A DNA stretch of 11,176 bases from QAMX01 sp003149835 (GTDB lineage Bacteria > Bacillota > Clostridia > Oscillospirales > QAMX01). Numbering within the stretch: the stretch's first letter is position 1; each line of letters opens with the position of its first letter. The notes under the pieces were generated by a model that did no database searches, was not told the origin of the DNA, and worked only from the letters and a program-made list of their open reading frames with translations. Below, in pieces: positions 7,670-11,176 of this stretch. The stretch covers positions 1 through 11,176 of the forward strand of contig CAUGMN010000078.1 in assembly GCA_959600635.1 (NCBI GenBank), written 5' to 3'. The translations under genes and the position numbers were made by a program.

Positions 7670-7740
7670 GGCTTCTCCGGCGGCGAAGACGGCGTTTGAA
7701 ACGATTCTCGTCCGGAGCGGTTTATTTGGAGTTTACAACG

Positions 7741-7745
7741 AAGGG
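7741..7745 (+). promoter_or_regulatory. Ribosome-binding site deciding the clpP start
   Basis: AAGGG directly abuts the ATG at 7746, leaving no spacer, but lies nine bases before the ATG at 7755. The second start also gives MSLVPMVIEQT, the standard ClpP N-terminus. Confidence 0.7.
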
Positions 7746-7754
7746 ATGGTTTTT

Positions 7755-8339
7755 ATGAGCTTAGTGCCGATGGTTATCGAACAGACCAACAGAGGCGAGC
7801 GCAGCTACGATATTTTTTCGAGACTGCTGAACGACAGAATTATTTTCCTGCACGAAGAGGTCAACGACGTCACGGCGGGTCTGGTCGTCGCGCAGTTACT
7901 TTACCTTGAAGCGCAGGATCCCGATAAGGACATCTCTCTGTATATCAACAGTCCGGGCGGCTCTATTACGTCCGGTATGGCGATTTACGATACCATGCAG
8001 TATATCAAGGCCGACGTCTCGACGATCTGCGTGGGCATGGCGGCGAGTATGGGCGCGTTCCTGCTCGCGGCTGGCGCGCCGGGCAAGCGCTTTGCGCTGC
8101 CCAACAGCGAAATCATGATCCACCAGCCGTCCGGCGGCGCGCAGGGACAGGTCAGCGATATCAAGATTCACGCGGAGAGAATCATCGCCATCCGCTCGAA
8201 GATGAACGAGATGCTCGCCCAAATGACGGGAAAACCGCTCAGCATAGTCGAAGCCGATACGGAACGCGACCATTTCATGACCGCGGAGGAAGCCAAGGAA
8301 TACGGGCTGATCGACGCGATTTTGAACCGGCAAAAATAA
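7755..8339 (+). CDS. clpP: ATP-dependent Clp protease proteolytic subunit
   Basis: ClpP is the self-compartmentalised serine peptidase that forms two stacked heptameric rings and degrades substrates fed by ClpX or ClpC. The 194-residue protein has the complete triad: Ser98 in GMAASMGAF, His123 in MIHQPSGG, and Asp172 in TERDHFM. The oxyanion and handle-region motifs YINSPGGSI (63-71) and GAQGQ (128-132) are also present. The N-terminal MSLVPMVIEQT and RGERSYDIFSRLL segments match the axial-loop region of mature family members, with no propeptide. The ATG at 7755 is preferred over the in-frame ATG at 7746 because of Shine-Dalgarno spacing and family conservation. It lies between tig and clpX. 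No CtsR tandem heptamer was recognised upstream, so heat-shock control by CtsR is not supported here. Confidence 0.97.
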   Translation: MSLVPMVIEQTNRGERSYDIFSRLLNDRIIFLHEEVNDVTAGLVVAQLLYLEAQDPDKDISLYINSPGGSITSGMAIYDTMQYIKADVSTICVGMAASMGAFLLAAGAPGKRFALPNSEIMIHQPSGGAQGQVSDIKIHAERIIAIRSKMNEMLAQMTGKPLSIVEADTERDHFMTAEEAKEYGLIDAILNRQK

Positions 8340-8390
8340 AGTCGGCGTAATCTGGTGGGAGACTACGGCCGAAAACCGCTTTTTCTGTAA

Positions 8391-8419
8391 GCCGTTTGCC
8401 TCTACCCTGCGTAAACGGC
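8391..8419 (+). repeat. Inverted repeat in the clpP-clpX spacer
   Basis: GCCGTTT (8391-8397) and AAACGGC (8413-8419) are perfect reverse complements, seven pairs with a 15-base loop. There is no T-run after it. Together with the larger hairpin at 8489-8526 it makes the 208-base spacer structured. No reading frame with a usable ribosome-binding site was seen in the spacer. Confidence 0.4.
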
Positions 8420-8488
8420 GTGTTCGGCGAAGCGCGTCATGAAGATGAACAGCCGTACAGAGAACACCGGTAAGAGCGTGATCTTTTC

Positions 8489-8526
8489 AATCTCAAAGCA
8501 GGCCCATTCCGGCTTGCTTTGAGATT
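8489..8526 (+). repeat. Strong 16-pair hairpin directly upstream of the clpX ribosome-binding site
   Basis: AATCTCAAAGCA (8489-8500) is a perfect reverse complement of TGCTTTGAGATT (8515-8526). The stem continues through a G-T wobble (8501/8514) and GCC/GGC (8502-8504/8511-8513) to a six-base CATTCC loop. It ends 10 bases before the AGGAGA ribosome-binding site (8537-8542) of clpX. Neither strand has a T-run after the stem, so it is not a normal intrinsic terminator. A role in RNA processing, stability or translation of clpX is inferred. Confidence 0.7.
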
Positions 8527-8547
8527 ATACTTTGACAGGAGAATCAC

Positions 8548-9828
8548 ATGGCGAGAAACGACGATAAACGATTGATATGCTGCTCCTTCTGCGGACGGCC
8601 GCAGACGGAGTCGAACCGGATTATCTCCGGCGACAGCGCTTATATCTGCGACGAGTGTATTCGCCTCTGCTATCAGATGATTGCTGATGAGGAGGAGGAG
8701 CGCTATACCGGACATCGCTCGGCCGCAAAGGCGCCTGAGGGTCCGTTGCCGAGGCCGAGCGAGATGAAAGCGATTTTGGATCAATATGTCATCGGACAGG
8801 ATGAAGCGAAGATCGCGCTTGCCGTGGCGACCTATAACCACTATAAGCGCGTGTATTTCAATGCCGACTCTGATATCGAGCTGCAAAAGAGCAACATCCT
8901 GCTTCTCGGCCCGACCGGGTGCGGCAAAACCTATCTGGCGCAGACGCTGGCGAAAACGCTGAAAGTGCCGTTTGCCATCGCCGACGCGACGACGCTGACC
9001 GAAGCCGGTTATGTCGGCGAGGATGTGGAAAACATTCTGCTGCGCCTGATTCAGGCGGCCGACTATGACATCGAACGGGCCGAACGCGGCATTATCTATA
9101 TCGACGAGATCGACAAGATCTCCCGAAAGAGCGAAAATACCTCCATTACGCGCGACGTCAGCGGTGAAGGCGTCCAGCAGGCGCTGCTGAAACTGCTGGA
9201 AGGGACGATCGCCAATGTCCCGCCGCAGGGCGGCCGCAAGCACCCGCAGAAGGAATTTATTCAGATCGATACGACCAATATTCTCTTTATCTGCGGCGGC
9301 GCTTTCGACGGGATCGACAAGATCATCGAGCAGCGCGTCAATATTAAGAACATAGGCTTCAACGCGAAGGTTACATCGAAAAAGGAGCGCGACGCATCGT
9401 CTATTCTCAAAGAGGTCGAAGCGCACGATATCGTCAAATTTGGCCTGATCCCGGAGCTGGTCGGGCGTCTGCCGGTCATTATTTCTCTGTCCCAACTTGA
9501 CGAAAAGGCTCTGGTACGCGTCTTGACCGAGCCGAAAAACGCGCTCACACGGCAGTATATCCACATTTTTGAGATGGAAAACGTTAAGCTTACGTTTGAG
9601 GAAGACGCGATTCGGGCGGTGGCCGAGGCGGCGGTGAAGAAGAACATCGGCGCGCGCGGTCTGCGCTCGATTCTGGAAAGCATTCTGATCGGCCCAATGT
9701 ATGAAATCCCGTCCGAAGAGGATGTCATTGAGGTCGTCATTACGCGCGACTGCGTGGAGAAAAAGACGCCGCCGGTCGTCAAGCGGATTCCAGGCAAGCG
9801 TACCGCGATGCTTCCCAACCATCGATAA
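8548..9828 (+). CDS. clpX: ATP-dependent Clp protease ATP-binding subunit ClpX
   Basis: ClpX is the hexameric AAA+ unfoldase that recognises tagged substrates and passes them to ClpP. The 426-residue protein starts with the C4 zinc-binding domain (Cys12, Cys15, Cys34, Cys37). The AAA+ module follows: Walker A GPTGCGKT (121-128), pore-1 loop GYVGED (154-159), Walker B IIYIDE (182-187), pore-2 loop RKHPQ (230-234) and sensor-2 GARGLR near the C-terminus. The IGF tripeptide at 269-271 is the ClpP-docking loop, so pairing with the upstream clpP product is expected. The start has AGGAGA (8537-8542) at good spacing. A 208-base structured spacer separates it from clpP, so it may have separate control. 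A strong terminator follows at 9901-9945. Confidence 0.97.
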   Translation: MARNDDKRLICCSFCGRPQTESNRIISGDSAYICDECIRLCYQMIADEEEERYTGHRSAAKAPEGPLPRPSEMKAILDQYVIGQDEAKIALAVATYNHYKRVYFNADSDIELQKSNILLLGPTGCGKTYLAQTLAKTLKVPFAIADATTLTEAGYVGEDVENILLRLIQAADYDIERAERGIIYIDEIDKISRKSENTSITRDVSGEGVQQALLKLLEGTIANVPPQGGRKHPQKEFIQIDTTNILFICGGAFDGIDKIIEQRVNIKNIGFNAKVTSKKERDASSILKEVEAHDIVKFGLIPELVGRLPVIISLSQLDEKALVRVLTEPKNALTRQYIHIFEMENVKLTFEEDAIRAVAEAAVKKNIGARGLRSILESILIGPMYEIPSEEDVIEVVITRDCVEKKTPPVVKRIPGKRTAMLPNHR

Positions 9829-9900
9829 CAAAGACCGCGGGCCCGAATCGGAAGCGACGGTATGTTGTTTCCCGCCGCCGCGGCGTATCCAAGTTGTCAC

Positions 9901-9945
9901 GCGGCGCTGTGTACTCCTTGTTGGGGTTTTCAGCGCCGCATTTTT
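9901..9945 (+). terminator. Intrinsic terminator of the tig-clpP-clpX block
   Basis: GCGGCGCTG (9901-9909) and CAGCGCCGC (9931-9939) make a perfect GC-rich nine-pair stem. It is followed after one base by five T residues (9941-9945). The 21-base loop can itself fold, with ACTCC (9913-9917) pairing to GGGGT (9923-9927). It lies about 70 bases past the clpX stop codon. Confidence 0.85.
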
Positions 9946-10004
9946 CTGATAGCGCGCAGTCTCTGGGCGGAGAGCGCCGCCGCCGTTCGGAGAAAAACAG
10001 GTTT

Positions 10005-10033
10005 TTGGATTCCGGTATGATGTGCGATATAGC
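10005..10033 (+). promoter_or_regulatory. Candidate promoter of ysxC
   Basis: TTGGAT (10005-10010) and TATAGC (10028-10033) are spaced by 17 bases, with three and four matches to consensus. A promoter is expected here because the preceding terminator isolates ysxC, but the match is modest. Confidence 0.3.
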
Positions 10034-10127
10034 CGCAGATCTCCTCGCATAGAGACGGACGGGCCGGATCCCGTTCCAAACTGTGAGCAGAGGGCGACGG
10101 GGAGTGCGCTGTGAATATAGACACCTG

Positions 10128-10134
10128 AAAGGAG
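10128..10134 (+). promoter_or_regulatory. Ribosome-binding site deciding the ysxC start
   Basis: AAAGGAG directly abuts the ATG at 10135 and lies six bases before the in-frame ATG at 10141, which is therefore the better start. Confidence 0.75.
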
Positions 10135-10140
10135 ATGCGG

Positions 10141-10764
10141 ATGCTGAACCTTCAAAAAACGCAGTTTATCAAATCGGCGGCGTCAAAGGCGGATTTTCTT
10201 TTTGACGGCAGACCGCTGATCATTTTGGCCGGACGTTCCAATGTCGGCAAATCCTCCGTCATCAACTCACTGCTGAATCGAAAAAATTTTGCGCGTGTCG
10301 GTGCGGCGCCCGGCAAAACCACGCAGATCAACTATTTCCTCGTCGATGAAAGGCTCTATCTCGTTGATCTGCCCGGTTACGGCTATGCGAAGCGGTCGTT
10401 TGAAGAGCGCGACCGCTGGGCGGCTCTGATCGGCGATTTTTTTCAACGCTGTGCCGCGACGCCGTCGCTGGCCTGCGGCGCGTTGGTGATTGACGCGCGG
10501 CATGGTCCGCTCGAAGCCGATCTGACAATGGCCGACTATTATGCCGCGGCGGGGCTCGATTTTTTTGTCGTCGCCAATAAGAGTGATAAACTGAACAAAA
10601 CCGCATTCGCCGACCGCTCGCGGGAAATTCGGGCGGCCTTTGAAGGCAGGGCGGATGTGTTGATGTATTCTGCGGAAAAGGGAACCGGGCGTACCGGTTT
10701 GCTGGACAAAGTCGATTGCTTTGTACGGCGCGGTATGGCGCATAATGAGGAGGAATTGAAATGA
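10141..10764 (+). CDS. ysxC: Ribosome biogenesis GTP-binding protein YsxC/EngB (YihA)
   Basis: This is an essential-type GTPase of the TrmE-Era-EngA-EngB-Septin class that helps 50S assembly. The 207-residue protein shows G1 GRSNVGKSS (31-39), G2 PGKTTQIN (57-64), G3 DLPGYGYA (76-83), G4 NKSD (146-149) and G5 SAEKG (177-181). The GRSNVGKSS and DLPGYGYAK combination is diagnostic for EngB. The residue before KSD in G4 is Asn rather than the Thr often seen in this family. The ATG at 10141 is used instead of 10135 because of the ribosome-binding site. In many Firmicutes ysxC follows lon; here it follows clpX after a terminator. Its stop codon overlaps the start of the next gene (ATGA), so the two are probably translationally coupled. 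Confidence 0.96.
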   Translation: MLNLQKTQFIKSAASKADFLFDGRPLIILAGRSNVGKSSVINSLLNRKNFARVGAAPGKTTQINYFLVDERLYLVDLPGYGYAKRSFEERDRWAALIGDFFQRCAATPSLACGALVIDARHGPLEADLTMADYYAAAGLDFFVVANKSDKLNKTAFADRSREIRAAFEGRADVLMYSAEKGTGRTGLLDKVDCFVRRGMAHNEEELK

Positions 10765-11176
10765 AGCTGGCAAAGACCCTGTATCAGGACCGAACGAGGT
10801 GGGCAGTGCTGGAGGGCGATGCGGTTTGCTTCCTATCGGGGACGCCGTATGACGGTATCCGTTTGGACGGCGAACGCGCGCCGCTGTCGGCGTGCCGGCT
10901 GCTGGCGCCGTGCGACGCCTCCAAGGTAGTGGCCATCGGCAAAAACTACTATGACCACGCGATAGAGTTCGGAGAAGCGGTTCCCGCCAATCCGACCATT
11001 TTTATCAAGCCGAACACGGCGATTATCAATCCGCTGGACGCCATTGTCTATCCCTCTGCCTCCAAGCGTGTGGACTATGAATGCGAGCTCGCGCTTGTGA
11101 TCTCCAAACGCGCTTCCCATGTCAAGGCCGCCGATGCTAAGGACTATATCCTCGGCTATACATGTCTGAACGACGT
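10761..11176 (+). CDS. Fumarylacetoacetate hydrolase family protein (3' truncated by window end)
   Basis: The first 138 residues of an FAH-superfamily enzyme are visible, and the frame is still open at the window edge. The N-terminal region of about 50 residues leads into VVAIGKNYYDHAIEFG (57-71), equivalent to the family's vGxNYxxHAxE segment. It continues with PTIFIKPNTAI and VDYECELALVI, which supplies the metal-binding Glu107 and Glu109, and GYTCLNDV at the edge. Members act as hydratases, isomerases, decarboxylases or acylpyruvate hydrolases on small keto acids. The specific reaction here cannot be told. The ATG at 10761 lies seven bases after AGGAGG (10748-10753) and overlaps the ysxC stop codon by ATGA. 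About half of a typical protein of this family is present. Confidence 0.88.
   Translation, partial: MKLAKTLYQDRTRWAVLEGDAVCFLSGTPYDGIRLDGERAPLSACRLLAPCDASKVVAIGKNYYDHAIEFGEAVPANPTIFIKPNTAIINPLDAIVYPSASKRVDYECELALVISKRASHVKAADAKDYILGYTCLND

Larger units (their letters stand above)
9829..10140 (+). other. Intergenic region between clpX and ysxC (312 bases)
   Basis: This stretch holds the clpX terminator (9901-9945), a small AAAAAC/GTTTTT inverted repeat (9993-10006) and a weak promoter-like pair (10005-10033). I see no tRNA, no recognisable lon remnant and no reading frame with a good ribosome-binding site on either strand. Confidence 0.6.

Noticed and set aside
7696..7726. TTGAAA ... TTTATT promoter-like pair upstream of clpP
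   Set aside because: The spacing of 19 bases and weak -10 match are not enough to call a promoter.
8532..8537. Perfect TTGACA just before clpX
   Set aside because: It overlaps the ribosome-binding site and has no -10 element 16-18 bases downstream, so it is probably chance.
9930..10124. 64-residue minus-strand frame in the clpX-ysxC spacer
   Set aside because: This one is mostly not a shadow of a gene, but it would start at GTG with no Shine-Dalgarno sequence before it, runs into the terminator stem, and resembles no family I know.
8437..10155. 572-residue open frame on the minus strand across clpX
   Set aside because: It lies antisense to a full-length, motif-complete clpX, crosses the terminator, and its translation shows no recognisable domain. 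Long antisense frames are expected in GC-rich coding sequence.

Overview
The window is a GC-rich stretch of a low-profile Gram-positive chromosome. Its gene content and order fit a Firmicutes genome of the class Clostridia, probably a GC-rich gut-type lineage such as the Oscillospiraceae. That placement is an inference from gene order, Shine-Dalgarno style and protein flavour, not from a search. All twelve genes lie on the + strand. The only truncated gene is the last one. I see no mobile element, phage gene, CRISPR array, tRNA or rRNA.

Bases 1-2605 hold a housekeeping cluster: type I signal peptidase (lepB), the 50S-assembly GTPase RbgA/YlqF, ribonuclease HII (rnhB) and the YraN-family nuclease-fold protein. 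rbgA overlaps rnhB, and rnhB abuts yraN, so these are probably co-transcribed. In many Firmicutes rplS lies just upstream of this block; the window begins too late to show it.

Bases 2720-6051 hold three stand-alone metabolic genes: an M19 (renal-dipeptidase family) metallopeptidase, threonine synthase (thrC), and a small calcineurin-like metallophosphoesterase with a GTG start. A weak hairpin region separates the dipeptidase from thrC.

Bases 6126-9945 hold the protein quality-control block tig-clpP-clpX. It begins at a near-consensus extended -10 SigA promoter and ends at a strong intrinsic terminator. Trigger factor meets nascent chains at the ribosome, and ClpX unfolds substrates and feeds them to ClpP. 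Two non-coding spacers of about 200 bases flank clpP. The second ends in a 16-pair hairpin directly upstream of the clpX ribosome-binding site. A lon gene often sits between clpX and ysxC in Firmicutes, but here there is only a 312-base spacer.

Bases 10141-11176 hold the ribosome-assembly GTPase YsxC/EngB, followed through an ATGA overlap by a fumarylacetoacetate-hydrolase-family gene that runs off the window.

The region is largely ordinary core genome and I did not find a convincing new system. The most notable signals are the clpX-proximal hairpin, the structured spacers around clpP, the missing lon, and a recurring arrangement in which the first in-frame ATG sits too close to its Shine-Dalgarno sequence, so that a slightly downstream start is better supported.
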